From contig SBEK01000045.1 in the NCBI GenBank assembly GCA_009668925.1, positions 1 through 23,202 on the forward strand: a stretch of 23,202 nt of DNA. Reading direction: 5' to 3'. Source of the stretch: Deltaproteobacteria bacterium. Its GTDB lineage: Bacteria > Desulfobacterota > Syntrophia > Syntrophales > Smithellaceae. This document shows, piece after piece, positions 7,245 through 15,975 of this stretch. The notes beneath the pieces were generated by a model that had not been told where the DNA came from, made no database searches, and worked only from the letters and a program-made list of their open reading frames with translations. Positions within the stretch are counted from its first letter, which is position 1; every line of letters begins with the position of its first letter. Both the position numbers and the translations under genes were made by a program.

Positions 7245-7427
7245 ATGTTTGGCATAGGGGTACCGGAGTTACTGATTATACTGGTTATTATTTTGATCAT
7301 TTTCGGCGTCGGCAAGCTTCCGGAAATCGGATCGGCGCTGGGCAAAGGAATTAAGAATTTCAAGAAATCGGTCTCTAATGAAAACGATTCCAGCACAACA
7401 CCTGCAAAAAAGGATGAGGACAAATAG
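7245..7427 (+). CDS. tatA: Twin-arginine translocase subunit TatA/TatE
   Basis: A 60-residue protein with the full TatA layout. It has a short N-terminal periplasmic tip (MFGIGVPE), one membrane helix (about residues 8-22), the hinge motif [10 protein letters not shown], an amphipathic helix (about 26-44, [15 protein letters not shown]) and a short acidic/basic tail. TatA oligomers form the pore for folded proteins with twin-arginine signals. The ATG at 7245 has AGAGGT six bases upstream. No tatC or tatB is in the window, so they must be elsewhere. The gene shares a likely transcript with the rodZ-like gene. Confidence 0.93.
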   Translation: MFGIGVPELLIILVIILIIFGVGKLPEIGSALGKGIKNFKKSVSNENDSSTTPAKKDEDK

Positions 7428-7477
7428 CCCGCCTGCGGCAACTTAGACCGGTTGGCGGTTGGAACATCACATCATGC

Positions 7478-7520
7478 AAAAAAGCGGCTGTTGCTCTGCC
7501 GGAATGCAGGACAACAGCCG
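7478..7520 (-). terminator. Rho-independent terminator of ssb
   Basis: CGGCTGTTG (7485-7493) and CAACAGCCG (7512-7520) form a perfect nine-pair stem with an 18-base loop. On the minus strand the stem is followed by C and six Ts (bases 7483 down to 7478). It lies about 50 bases past the ssb stop at 7573. It has no T-run on the plus strand, so it serves ssb rather than tatA. Confidence 0.8.
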
Positions 7521-7572
7521 TCTGCGTAAAGACCCGGAGGAACCAGGGAGACGGGTTCCCCAAACCCGCAGG

Positions 7573-7977
7573 CTAAAAGGGCACATCCTCCAGCGGCGTT
7601 CCGTTGGGACCGGCGGCGGCATCCGACGCATCCGCGCCCGCTTTGGCCTGTCCCTTGGAATCCAGCATCTTCATATCGCCGGCGATAATTTCCGTGGTGA
7701 AACGCTTAACCCCGTCTTTATCTTCCCAGGATCGGGTTTGAATGCGTCCCTCGATAAAAACCAGTTTCCCTTTTACCAGATAATTCCCGCAGATCTCGGC
7801 CAGTTTGCCGAAGGTGACGATGCGGTGCCACTCTGTTTTCTGGACTTTTTCTCCGTTTTTATCTTTCCATTGCTCGTCGGTCGCCAGATTGAAATTGGTA
7901 ACCATTGTTCCATCAGGTGTGTAACGGACTTCCGGGTCCTTACCCAATCTACCGATCAAGATCGCCTTGTTTATCAT
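7573..7977 (-). CDS. ssb: Single-stranded DNA-binding protein
   Basis: A 134-residue SSB. The N-terminal OB fold begins with [19 protein letters not shown] and includes [25 protein letters not shown] and the [12 protein letters not shown] strand. The middle is an Ala/Gly-rich linker and the protein ends in PLEDVPF. The last residues match the acidic tip used to recruit partner proteins (commonly DDDIPF) but with fewer acids. It binds ssDNA in replication, repair and recombination. The ATG at 7977 is chosen because AGGGGG lies eight bases upstream and family members start with a similar sequence; an in-frame ATG at 8052 lies upstream of the promoter. It is slightly shorter than E. coli SSB (178), mostly in the linker. 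Single-gene transcript. Confidence 0.95.
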   Translation of the reverse strand: MINKAILIGRLGKDPEVRYTPDGTMVTNFNLATDEQWKDKNGEKVQKTEWHRIVTFGKLAEICGNYLVKGKLVFIEGRIQTRSWEDKDGVKRFTTEIIAGDMKMLDSKGQAKAGADASDAAAGPNGTPLEDVPF

Positions 7978-8007
7978 TGTGATTTCCCCCTGAAATAAGT
8001 TGCCTGC

Positions 8008-8036
8008 ATCATACATAACAACCGGGCCTGTGGCAA
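8008..8036 (-). promoter_or_regulatory. Sigma-70 promoter of ssb
   Basis: On the minus strand TTGCCA (8036-8031) is separated by exactly 17 bases from TATGAT (8013-8008). Transcription would start near 8001, giving a short leader containing the AGGGGG ribosome-binding site. The spacing is ideal and both boxes are close to consensus. Confidence 0.65.
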
Positions 8037-8105
8037 ACACATTTTTTGGCATTGGGGCCGCTTGACCCGCTCGGGCGAGACGCCGCCATCATGCCACAAT
8101 CATGC

Positions 8106-8142
8106 TTGACTAATCGTCAAAAAGAATATAGTCAGATTGACT
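8106..8142 (+). promoter_or_regulatory. Candidate lysS promoter with TTGAC dyads
   Basis: TTGACT (8106-8111) and TATAGT (8127-8132) resemble -35 and -10 boxes, but the spacer is only 15 bases. Two dyads overlap them: TTGAC-TAATC-GTCAA (8106-8120) and AGTCA-GAT-TGACT (8130-8142). These could be operator half-sites. The lysS start is about 20 bases downstream. Confidence 0.4.
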
Positions 8143-8160
8143 TTAAAAAGTGGAGAAATT

Positions 8161-9642
8161 ATGGAAGACAATGATCTTTTAAAGGTTCGCCTGGAAAAAA
8201 TCGCGGCCTTGAAAGCGGCGGGCGTGGACTTATATCCGAATGACACGGCGCCCAAAAATACGACGGCCGAAATTCTGGCCGGGTTCGGCAATTCCCCAAG
8301 CGATGCCCTGGCGCAATTAACGGATAAATTTTCGATTGCGGGCCGGCTGATGGCTGTCCGCAGTTTCGGCAAAGCGGCTTTTATCAAAATTCAAGACCGC
8401 AAAGGCCAGATGCAGTGCTACATTGCCAAGAATATCCTGAATGAACAGGATTTTTTCATATTTAAGAAACTAGACATCGGCGACACCCTCTATGTTTCGG
8501 GAAAGCTGTTTCGGACCAAAACCGACGAACTGACGATTGAAGTGGAGTCCCTGCGGCTCATGGCCAAAGCGATGCATCCGCTGCCGGAAAAATGGCACGG
8601 CCTAACGGACATCGAAACCCGCTACCGGCAGCGGCATCTGGATTTGATTTCCAATCCCGCGGTGAAGGAAATTTTTTACCGGCGCAGCCGGATCATCCGA
8701 CTGATGCGGCAATTCATGGAGATGCATGAGTTTCTCGAAGTGGAGACCCCCATGATGCAGCCGCGCGCGGGCGGAGCGGTGGCCCGGCCCTTCAAGACGC
8801 ACCACAATGCCCTGGACCAGGATTTGTACCTGCGGATCGCCCCCGAACTTTATCTGAAGCGGCTGGTGACCGGCGGACTGGAAAGGGTCTACGAAATCAA
8901 CCGCAATTTCCGCAACGAAGGCATCTCCACCTTCCATAACCCGGAATTCACCATGATGGAATTTTACTGGAGCTATGCGACCTACGAGGATTTGATGTCC
9001 TTTACGGAAGAGCTGTTCCGGTTCATCGCGCAAGATATTTTCGGCGGACTCACGTTCACCTATCAGGGCACGGAAATCGATCTCGCGCCTCCCTGGCGGC
9101 GGCTCTCCGTCAAAGACGCCCTTTTGCAGATCGCCGGCATGGAAGAGGCGGATCTTACCGATTTCGCCAGAGCCATTGCTTTTGCCCGCAGAGTCGGCTG
9201 CGACGTCAAGGAAACCGACCCGCTGGGAAAGGTTCTCATGGCCGTTTTTGATGAAATCGTCGAAAAGAAGCTCACCGGGCCGACGTTCGTCACAAAATAT
9301 CCGGTGGCCGTATCCCCCCTTTCCCGCCGTTCCAATTCGGACCCGGAGATTGTCGATCGCTTTGAACTCTATATTTGCGGACGGGAAATCGCCAACGCGT
9401 TCTCGGAGTTGAACGATCCGGCGGATCAGCGCGACCGGTTCGTCCAGCAGCTCAAAGAGCGGGAGGCGGGCGACGACGAAGCGCACGAAATGGATGAAGA
9501 CTATATTCGCACACTGGAGTACGGCATGCCGCCGACGGCCGGAGAAGGTATCGGCATCGACCGGCTGATCATGCTCTTTACGGACTCGGCATCTATTCGG
9601 GACGTCATCCTGTTCCCGCTTTTAAGAACCAAACAGGAATGA
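8161..9642 (+). CDS. lysS: Lysyl-tRNA synthetase, class II
   Basis: A 493-residue cytoplasmic enzyme that charges tRNA-Lys, close to the usual 500. The N-terminal OB-fold anticodon-binding domain (about residues 55-140) includes GRLMAVRSFGKAAFIKIQD. The class II catalytic core follows: LEVETPMM (motif 1), FRNEGISTFHNPEFTMMEFY near residue 250 (motif 2), and GEGIGIDRLIMLFT near 462 (motif 3). The ATG at 8161 has GTGGAGA five bases upstream; an upstream ATG at 8137 lies within the presumed promoter dyads. It appears to head the long plus-strand envelope run, with a 59-base gap before the lolC/E gene, a common arrangement in this type of genome. Confidence 0.96.
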   Translation: MEDNDLLKVRLEKIAALKAAGVDLYPNDTAPKNTTAEILAGFGNSPSDALAQLTDKFSIAGRLMAVRSFGKAAFIKIQDRKGQMQCYIAKNILNEQDFFIFKKLDIGDTLYVSGKLFRTKTDELTIEVESLRLMAKAMHPLPEKWHGLTDIETRYRQRHLDLISNPAVKEIFYRRSRIIRLMRQFMEMHEFLEVETPMMQPRAGGAVARPFKTHHNALDQDLYLRIAPELYLKRLVTGGLERVYEINRNFRNEGISTFHNPEFTMMEFYWSYATYEDLMSFTEELFRFIAQDIFGGLTFTYQGTEIDLAPPWRRLSVKDALLQIAGMEEADLTDFARAIAFARRVGCDVKETDPLGKVLMAVFDEIVEKKLTGPTFVTKYPVAVSPLSRRSNSDPEIVDRFELYICGREIANAFSELNDPADQRDRFVQQLKEREAGDDEAHEMDEDYIRTLEYGMPPTAGEGIGIDRLIMLFTDSASIRDVILFPLLRTKQE

Positions 9643-9701
9643 GATAAGCGCCGGCGTTCATTGTTCTGAAATTCAACTGTTTTGCGACAGGATATTCTTT
9701 A

Positions 9702-10988
9702 ATGCCTTACGAATTCTTTATCAGCAGACGGTACATGAGAGCCAAACGGAAGCAAGTGTTTGTTTCGATCATTACGTCCATCTCGATTTTCGGTATTTTC
9801 CTCGGCGTGGCGGCGCTCATCATTGTGCTGGCCGTCATGAACGGGTTTGAGGAAGATCTGCGCAGCAAGATTCTGGGCATTCGTTCGCACATCGAAGTGA
9901 CCACGGACATGAGCGGCGCGATGAAAAACTATCCGGCCATCCGCGAGGAAGTCGACAAAACCCCGGGGGTTGTCGCCTCGACGCCTTTCATATACACCCA
10001 GGCCATGATCCGCAGCGGCAGCGGCGTTACCGGCGTTGTGATCCGGGGATTGGATACGCCGAGCGCGCCGAAAGTGATCAACCTCGGAAAAATCAGGGAA
10101 GGCAAGCTCGAGCACCTCAATAAGATCCCGCAAGACGTATTGGAAAAGCTGCCCGCGGAAGACAAGGGGTTGTCCGGGATTCTGATCGGCAGGGAAATGG
10201 CCCGGAATCTGGGGCTTTTCCTTTACGATGCCATCACGATCATTTCGCCGACCGGCGGAATCGCCACGCCCATGGGCATGGTTCCGCGCATGAAGAAGTT
10301 TATCGTGGTCGGCATCTATGAATCCGGATTTTACGAATACGACGCCACGCTGGCCTTTTTGTCTTTAAAGAGCTGCCAGGAATTCCTGGACATGGGCGAT
10401 ACGGTTTCGGGGCTGGACATCGTCGTCAATGACATCTACAAAGCCGATGTCATCGCCCGCAACATCCAGAGCAAGCTGGGCTTCCCCTTCTTCACGCAAA
10501 ACTGGATGCAGATGAACAAGAACCTTTTTGCGGCTCTTAAGCTGGAAAAGCGCGTCATGTTTATTATCCTGAGCCTGATCGTGCTGGTCGCCGCGTTCAA
10601 TATCATCAGTGCGCTCATCATGATTGTCATGGAAAAAAATAAAGACATCGCCATTTTGAAGTCGATGGGCGCAACCTCCGGCACCATCATGAAGATCTTC
10701 ATTTATCAGGGCCTGATCGTCGGCGTGGTGGGAACGTTTTTCGGTTGTATCGCCGGTCTGGCCATCGCTCTGAACCTGCAGAAAATTTCTCTTTTCGTGG
10801 AGAAAGTTTTTAATTTTAAGATTCTCCCGGGTGATGTCTATTACCTGAGTGAATTGCCTTCCAAAGTCAATTACGGCGACGTGGTCACCATTGTGATCGG
10901 CACGCTCGCGATTTGTTTTCTATCCACGATCTACCCCTCCCTGAGAGCTTCCAAACTGGACCCGGCGGAAGCCCTGAGATACGAATAG
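9702..10988 (+). CDS. lolC: Lipoprotein-releasing ABC transporter permease (LolC/LolE family)
   Basis: A 428-residue inner-membrane permease that, with LolD, extracts outer-membrane lipoproteins and passes them to LolA. The topology is standard for the family: one N-terminal membrane helix (about residues 20-47, ending AVMNGFEEDL), a large periplasmic domain (about 50-280), then three C-terminal helices starting near 284, 328 and 393. The conserved coupling region MEKNKDIAILKSMGAT follows the second helix, and the end SLRASKLDPAEALRYE is typical. Only one permease gene is present, so the transporter may be a homodimer, or a paralogue lies elsewhere; LolC and LolE cannot be separated from sequence alone. 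AGGA lies ten bases before the ATG. Confidence 0.93.
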   Translation: MPYEFFISRRYMRAKRKQVFVSIITSISIFGIFLGVAALIIVLAVMNGFEEDLRSKILGIRSHIEVTTDMSGAMKNYPAIREEVDKTPGVVASTPFIYTQAMIRSGSGVTGVVIRGLDTPSAPKVINLGKIREGKLEHLNKIPQDVLEKLPAEDKGLSGILIGREMARNLGLFLYDAITIISPTGGIATPMGMVPRMKKFIVVGIYESGFYEYDATLAFLSLKSCQEFLDMGDTVSGLDIVVNDIYKADVIARNIQSKLGFPFFTQNWMQMNKNLFAALKLEKRVMFIILSLIVLVAAFNIISALIMIVMEKNKDIAILKSMGATSGTIMKIFIYQGLIVGVVGTFFGCIAGLAIALNLQKISLFVEKVFNFKILPGDVYYLSELPSKVNYGDVVTIVIGTLAICFLSTIYPSLRASKLDPAEALRYE

Positions 10989-11012
10989 ACGGAACCGGAC
11001 GTAACGGCTGCT

Positions 11013-11681
11013 ATGATCATACTGACGAATTTATCGAAGACTTTTATAAAAGACGGCAACAAAATCGAAGTCCTGCGGGATCTGAATCTGGAGATTAAAA
11101 GGGGAGACTCGCTGGCCGTTGTCGGCGTTTCCGGCGCCGGCAAAAGCACGCTCATTCACATCCTGGGAACGCTGGATCATCCCACGTCCGGAACCCTGGC
11201 CCTTGCGGGAAACAATGTCTTTGAATGGAGCGAAAAGAAGATCGCCGCGTTCCGCAATAAAACGATCGGCTTCGTTTTTCAGTTCAACAATCTGCTGCCC
11301 GAGTTCACCGCGCTGGAAAACGCGATGATGCCGGCGCTGATCGGCGGCCTCGCCAGAAACCAGGCAACGGACAAAGCGGCAAAACTGCTTGAGGAAGTGG
11401 GGCTGGGGCATCGTCTGAAGCATAAGCCCGGCGAACTCTCCGGAGGGGAGCAGCAGCGCGTCGCCATCGCCCGTGCGCTGGTGATGGAGCCGGAAATCCT
11501 GCTCGCCGACGAGCCCACCGGAAACCTTGACACGGAAACCGGAAAGAAGATAGAAGACATCCTGGTTGAGTTGAACACCGTAAAGAAAATAACATTGATC
11601 GTTGTCACGCATAATAAACTGCTGGCAGACAGAATGTCCGGCAGAATCGGCCTGCGCGACGGGAAGATATATGACTTTTAA
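11013..11681 (+). CDS. lolD: Lipoprotein-releasing ABC transporter ATPase
   Basis: A 222-residue ATP-binding protein that powers LolC/E. The Walker [10 protein letters not shown] begins at about residue 38, the Q-loop lies in [17 protein letters not shown], the signature [15 protein letters not shown] begins at about 141, and Walker [13 protein letters not shown] at about 162. The TGNLD D-loop and the [13 protein letters not shown] segment place it in the LolD/MacB-type subfamily. Its position directly after the LolC/E permease (24-base gap) and before bamA supports lolD. The Shine-Dalgarno before the ATG is weak, so translation may be coupled. It overlaps bamA by 11 bases. Confidence 0.94.
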   Translation: MIILTNLSKTFIKDGNKIEVLRDLNLEIKRGDSLAVVGVSGAGKSTLIHILGTLDHPTSGTLALAGNNVFEWSEKKIAAFRNKTIGFVFQFNNLLPEFTALENAMMPALIGGLARNQATDKAAKLLEEVGLGHRLKHKPGELSGGEQQRVAIARALVMEPEILLADEPTGNLDTETGKKIEDILVELNTVKKITLIVVTHNKLLADRMSGRIGLRDGKIYDF

Positions 11682-14319
11682 TAAGAAAGCCTGCACGCTC
11701 TTCATCATCCTCTCTTTCTTTTTTTGCGTGTTCACGGAGGCCCGTGCCGAGGACGTCAAAAAAATATGCATTCTGCCCTTTGCCGTTCATACCAGCGGCG
11801 ACAGCAGCGCGCTTCGGACCTCCGTATACGGCAGTATCGTGAAAACCTTCAAGAGTGAAAAGAAACTTGAAGTTGTCGCCCCCGGTGATCTCGCGACAGG
11901 CGATGCCATTATCAGCCGGGAGAAGGCCGTCGCCGCCGGAAAGACGCTGGCGGCCGACTATGTCGTCATGGGCAGCATCACGCAATTCGGAGACACGCTC
12001 AATATCGACGCACAAATCATCGATGTCCCCCGGGCGGCCGTCTTATCGACCGTATCGGTCCAGGGCAGGCAATCCTCGGGACGAGAGGCGCTGGCCGGCG
12101 CCTTAAAGAGAGAAATACTGGAACGCATCGGTCTTTTGGATAAGATCGTGCGGATTGAGATCACGGGCAACCGTAAAATCGGCGTGGACGCGATCAAGCA
12201 GCAACTCAAGAGCAAGGTCGGCAATCCCCTGAATGAAGAGGATATCACAGCGGATATCAAGACCATCTTCAAAATGGGATTCTTCCTGGACGTCAGCGCC
12301 CGGGTCAGCTCCGAAGCGGAGGGTAAAGTCATTACCTACACGGTTGTCGAAAGGGGACTGATCTCGGAGATTCGGTTTGTCGGCAACAAAGCGCTCGACC
12401 GGGACGACCTTCTGGGTGTCATGACCGTCAAGACGAGGCAAACCCTCAACCAGGAGAAAATCAAGGAAGACATCCAAAAAATCAAGGCGCTCTATGATAC
12501 GAAAGGCTATTACAATGCCGAAATCAATGACCGCCTCGAAAAAGACGGACTGAAAGATATCGTCCTCGTCCTGGACATCAAGGAAAATGATCGGGTTTAC
12601 ATTCGGTCGATCACCTTTGAGGGGAATGAATCCTTTACCACAAAAGAACTGGTCAATATGATGACCACGACCGAACGCACGCTGCTGGGCTTCTTTACCG
12701 ACACGGGCATCCTGCAAACCAATCAACTGAAGCAGGACGTCCAGAAATTGACCGCCTTCTATTTCAACAGCGGATTTGTCAACGCCCAGATCGGTGAGCC
12801 GGTCATCACCCATGACGCCAAAGGCATTTATATCAAGATCGGCGTTCGGGAAGGCAAACGCTTTAAAATCGGCAAAGTGGAGATATCCGGCGATTTTCTG
12901 GAAAAACCCCGCGCCGATTTGTTTGAACTATTGAGAACAAAGTCGGGAAACTATTACAATCGGGAAGCGCTTTTAAAGGACATGGAGACCATTACGACGA
13001 CCGCGAACGACGAAGGTTATGCCAATGCGGACGTCAATCCCAGAATATCCTCCCACGAAAAAGAACAGGTTGTGGATGTGAATTTTCAGTTGACCAAAGG
13101 AAGTCTCGTCCATATCGCCCGCATCGGCATTTCCGGCAATACGATCACCCGCGACAAAGTCATCCGGCGGCAGTTGTCCCTGGCGGAAGGCGATTTGTAT
13201 TCGGCAACCAAGCTGAAAGCGGGATATACCAATTTGAATCAACTGCGCTATTTTGAGGAAGTGGACATCCAGACGGAAAAGACAACGGACAATAAAATGG
13301 ATGTGAACATCCGGGTCAAAGAAAAAAATACGGGCATGTTCATGGTCGGCGCGGGATACAGCGCCGTCGACCAGGCCGTCATCATGGGGCAGGTCACGCA
13401 GCAGAATTTTCTGGGTTACGGACAAATATTAAGCTTGAAAGCATCGCTCGGCTCCAAGACCAATAACTATGAATTGTCTTTTACGGAACCCTGGCTTTTC
13501 GATCTGCCTCTGTGGTGCAAGGCGGATATCTGGAAATACAAACGAGAATTTGATTCCTACACGCTGGATACCCGCGGTGTGGGATTGACGCTGGGCTACC
13601 CGATTTGGGATAGAATCATCGGCTACGTCGGCTATAAACTCGGCATCGACAATATCCAGGATATTAATCGCACGACCGCCTCCTATTACATCATCGCGCA
13701 GGAAGGCGAACGGATCACCAGCTCCATAACGCTTACGGTTGCGTATGACTCCACCAACGACAACATGTTCCCTTCCAAGGGCATCAAGACCAGCGTTTCC
13801 GTTCAGCATGCCGGCATGCCTCTGGGCGGCAACGCGAAGTTCACCAAATATCAGGGCGCCCTGGCCGGCTATTACCCGCTTTTCTGGGACGTCGTGTTCG
13901 GCGCCAAAGGGCGGATCGGGTATCTGCAAAACAACGACGACAGCGACAGCAGAATCCCGATTTATGAACGATTTGTCCTGGGCGGGATCAATTCTCTGCG
14001 CGGTCTGCGTTATGTCGGTCCCGTCGATTCAGGCTCCAGCGATGTCATCGGCGGCACAACGATGATAAACTTTACCGCAGAGCTTGTCTTTCCCCTGTTT
14101 AAAGACGCCGGATTGAAGGGCGTCGTCTTTTTTGACGCAGGCAATGCCTGGAACGGCGGATATTATCTTGACGATTTGAGAATGACGTGCGGCGGGGGCG
14201 TCCGCTGGTATTCGCCGATCGGCCCTTTGCGTCTGGAATACGGCTATGTGCTTGACCGCGGTCACATCAATGACGGCACCGCGGGCCGTTTTGAGTTCAC
14301 CATCGGCATGTTGATGTGA
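11671..14319 (+). CDS. bamA: Outer-membrane assembly factor BamA with extra N-terminal domain
   Basis: The 882-residue BamA inserts beta-barrel proteins into the outer membrane. A signal peptide (cleavage after Ala26) is followed by an extra domain at about 28-145. This has [11 protein letters not shown] near its start and [25 protein letters not shown] near its end, resembling TolB-N/CsgG-type folds. Five POTRA repeats start near residues 156, 229, 306, 395 and 477, each with an I-x-I/F-x-GN-like turn. The barrel begins near 555 and contains the loop-6 motif as LRGLRYVGP near 775, in place of the usual VRGF/Y. The C-terminus FEFTIGMLM fits the beta-signal except for a final Met rather than an aromatic residue. 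The ATG at 11671 has GGGAAG upstream. E. coli BamA is 810 residues. Confidence 0.95.
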   Translation: MTFNKKACTLFIILSFFFCVFTEARAEDVKKICILPFAVHTSGDSSALRTSVYGSIVKTFKSEKKLEVVAPGDLATGDAIISREKAVAAGKTLAADYVVMGSITQFGDTLNIDAQIIDVPRAAVLSTVSVQGRQSSGREALAGALKREILERIGLLDKIVRIEITGNRKIGVDAIKQQLKSKVGNPLNEEDITADIKTIFKMGFFLDVSARVSSEAEGKVITYTVVERGLISEIRFVGNKALDRDDLLGVMTVKTRQTLNQEKIKEDIQKIKALYDTKGYYNAEINDRLEKDGLKDIVLVLDIKENDRVYIRSITFEGNESFTTKELVNMMTTTERTLLGFFTDTGILQTNQLKQDVQKLTAFYFNSGFVNAQIGEPVITHDAKGIYIKIGVREGKRFKIGKVEISGDFLEKPRADLFELLRTKSGNYYNREALLKDMETITTTANDEGYANADVNPRISSHEKEQVVDVNFQLTKGSLVHIARIGISGNTITRDKVIRRQLSLAEGDLYSATKLKAGYTNLNQLRYFEEVDIQTEKTTDNKMDVNIRVKEKNTGMFMVGAGYSAVDQAVIMGQVTQQNFLGYGQILSLKASLGSKTNNYELSFTEPWLFDLPLWCKADIWKYKREFDSYTLDTRGVGLTLGYPIWDRIIGYVGYKLGIDNIQDINRTTASYYIIAQEGERITSSITLTVAYDSTNDNMFPSKGIKTSVSVQHAGMPLGGNAKFTKYQGALAGYYPLFWDVVFGAKGRIGYLQNNDDSDSRIPIYERFVLGGINSLRGLRYVGPVDSGSSDVIGGTTMINFTAELVFPLFKDAGLKGVVFFDAGNAWNGGYYLDDLRMTCGGGVRWYSPIGPLRLEYGYVLDRGHINDGTAGRFEFTIGMLM

Positions 14320-14343
14320 TGAAGCGATGACGCTGCGCTTCAT
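14319..14343 (+). other. Hairpin between bamA and skp
   Basis: ATGAAGCG (14319-14326) and CGCTTCAT (14336-14343) form a perfect eight-pair stem with a nine-base loop starting at the last base of the bamA stop codon. No T-run follows. It could be an mRNA-processing or stability element adjusting skp levels relative to bamA. Confidence 0.4.
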
Positions 14344-14382
14344 TGATGATGTAGATTTAATTTACTGAGAGGAGATTTTGAA

Positions 14383-14910
14383 ATGAAAAGAAATATGTAT
14401 TTGATTGCAGGATTGGTCCTGTTTGTTTTTGTCTGGACGAATACGTCGTTTGCCGCCGAGAAAATCGGTTTCATCAATATTCAGGACATCATTCAGCATT
14501 CCAACGTCGGCAAAAAAGCGGCCGAGGAATTTAAAAAGATTTTTGAAAAGAAGCAGGAAACCATCAAAAACATGGAAAACGAGGTCAAGAAATTGAAGGA
14601 CGACCTCGACAAACAAGCCGCCGTCATGACGGCCAGCGCCCGGAGCGACAAAGAAGCCGCTTATCAGAGAAAATTGCGCGACTACCAGATCCTCGTCGAT
14701 GACACCAATAAAGAACTCCAGAAGCGCGATCAGGAATATTCACAAAAGATGATTCCGGAGATTCTCAAAATCGTCCGCGCCATCGCTGAAAAAGAAAAAT
14801 ATACGTTGATTCTGGACGTCGGCACGATGCCGCTGCCTTACCATGATAAGGCGTATGACATCAGCAAGAAGGTCATCGAAGAATACAACAAAGCGGCCGC
14901 CAGGAAATAA
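14383..14910 (+). CDS. skp: Periplasmic chaperone Skp/OmpH
   Basis: A 175-residue chaperone that holds unfolded outer-membrane proteins on the way to BamA. It starts with a signal peptide (MKRN plus hydrophobic core, cleavage after SFA at residue 24). The Skp opening EKIGFINIQDIIQHS follows, then a long charged coiled-coil (about 45-125, rich in KK/EE heptads) and a return to beta structure at EKEKYTLILDVG. Length and layout match OmpH/Skp, whose trimers form tentacle-like arms. The ATG at 14383 has GAGGAG eight bases upstream, one of the best ribosome-binding sites in this run. The gene order bamA-skp-lpxD is widely conserved in Gram-negative bacteria. Confidence 0.93.
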   Translation: MKRNMYLIAGLVLFVFVWTNTSFAAEKIGFINIQDIIQHSNVGKKAAEEFKKIFEKKQETIKNMENEVKKLKDDLDKQAAVMTASARSDKEAAYQRKLRDYQILVDDTNKELQKRDQEYSQKMIPEILKIVRAIAEKEKYTLILDVGTMPLPYHDKAYDISKKVIEEYNKAAARK

Positions 14911-14925
14911 CCGTCCGGCAATGAT

Positions 14926-15975
14926 ATGGAAAAAAGCATTCAGGAAATAGCCGCCCTGACCGGCGGAACCGTCTGCGGGGACGAAAAAATCATGATCCGT
15001 GATATCCGGCCGATTGATGAGGCCGGACCCCATGATCTCACGTTTGTCGCCAATCCGAAATATTTCGTGAAGCTCGCGACGACCGGAGCCGGGGCCGTCC
15101 TGGCCCCTCCGGGCACGGTGGAACCGGACAAAAATCTCATTATCGTCGCCGATCCCTACGCGGCCTTCGGACAGCTCCTGGGGATATTTTACCGCGTCGA
15201 TCACGGTCCCCGCGGCATCAGTCCCGACGCCCATATTGAAAAGGACGCCTTCGTCTCTGAGGAGGCGACGGTGATGCCCCGCGCCTACATCGGCTCCGGC
15301 GCCAGAATTGAAAAGGGCGCCGTCATCTATCCGGGCGTGTTCATCGGCCGCAACGTTTCCATCGGCGAGGACACCGTCCTTTACGCCAACGTGAGCGTTT
15401 ATCAAAACAGCGTGATCGGCCGCCGCGTGATCCTTCATTCCGGCGTCGTGATCGGCGGGGACGGCTTCGGCTTTGCCGCGCCCGGCGCGGACAACACCAA
15501 GATCCCCCAGGTGGGCGCCGTAGAGATCGATGACGATGTGGAGCTCGGCGCCAATACCACGGTTGACCGCGGCACGCTGGGCAATACCCGGATCGGGCGG
15601 AACGTGAAGGTGGATAATCTCGTGCAGATTGCCCACAATGTCGTGATCGGCGAGAATTCAGTCATTGCCGCTCAAACCGGCATTTCCGGGTCCACGAAAA
15701 TCGGCCGGAGCGTCATCATCGGCGGACAGGTCGGCATCGTCGGCCATATTTCCATCGGTGATCACGCCATGATTATGGCTTCGTCCGGCATCCATAAAGA
15801 TGTGCCGGCGGGCATGGTCGGAGGAGGAACGCCTTTCCTTTCGCGCAAAGAAATGCTGAAAGTGGAATCCAGCAAGATTAAGCTTCCCGAATTTCGGTCC
15901 AAACTCGAGCGCCTGATCAAACAGGTGGAACAACTGGAAGCAAAAATTACGAAAACAGGTGAAGACCAAACATGA
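14926..15975 (+). CDS. lpxD: UDP-3-O-acylglucosamine N-acyltransferase LpxD
   Basis: The 349-residue LpxD adds the second 3-hydroxyacyl chain, at the 2-amino group, in lipid A synthesis. The N-terminal uridine-binding domain (about 1-100) contains [10 protein letters not shown] left-handed beta-helix of hexapeptide repeats follows (about 105-310). The catalytic histidine is His237 in [13 protein letters not shown], and the following [13 protein letters not shown] block is diagnostic. The protein ends with a C-terminal helix that includes [15 protein letters not shown]. If the neighbouring gnnA/gnnB make a 3-amino sugar, the LpxD substrate here would be the 3-N-acyl analogue. The Shine-Dalgarno is weak. 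The gap after skp is 15 bases, and the stop overlaps the lpxA start as ATGA. Confidence 0.96.
   Translation: MEKSIQEIAALTGGTVCGDEKIMIRDIRPIDEAGPHDLTFVANPKYFVKLATTGAGAVLAPPGTVEPDKNLIIVADPYAAFGQLLGIFYRVDHGPRGISPDAHIEKDAFVSEEATVMPRAYIGSGARIEKGAVIYPGVFIGRNVSIGEDTVLYANVSVYQNSVIGRRVILHSGVVIGGDGFGFAAPGADNTKIPQVGAVEIDDDVELGANTTVDRGTLGNTRIGRNVKVDNLVQIAHNVVIGENSVIAAQTGISGSTKIGRSVIIGGQVGIVGHISIGDHAMIMASSGIHKDVPAGMVGGGTPFLSRKEMLKVESSKIKLPEFRSKLERLIKQVEQLEAKITKTGEDQT

Noticed and set aside
7428..7477. Intrinsic terminator for tatA
   Set aside because: Only short CCGCC/GGCGG arms without a T-run are present, too weak to call.
8602..9486. Long antisense open frame within lysS (294 codons)
   Set aside because: lysS is clearly coding with all class II motifs; the antisense frame has no recognisable domain and arises from codon bias.
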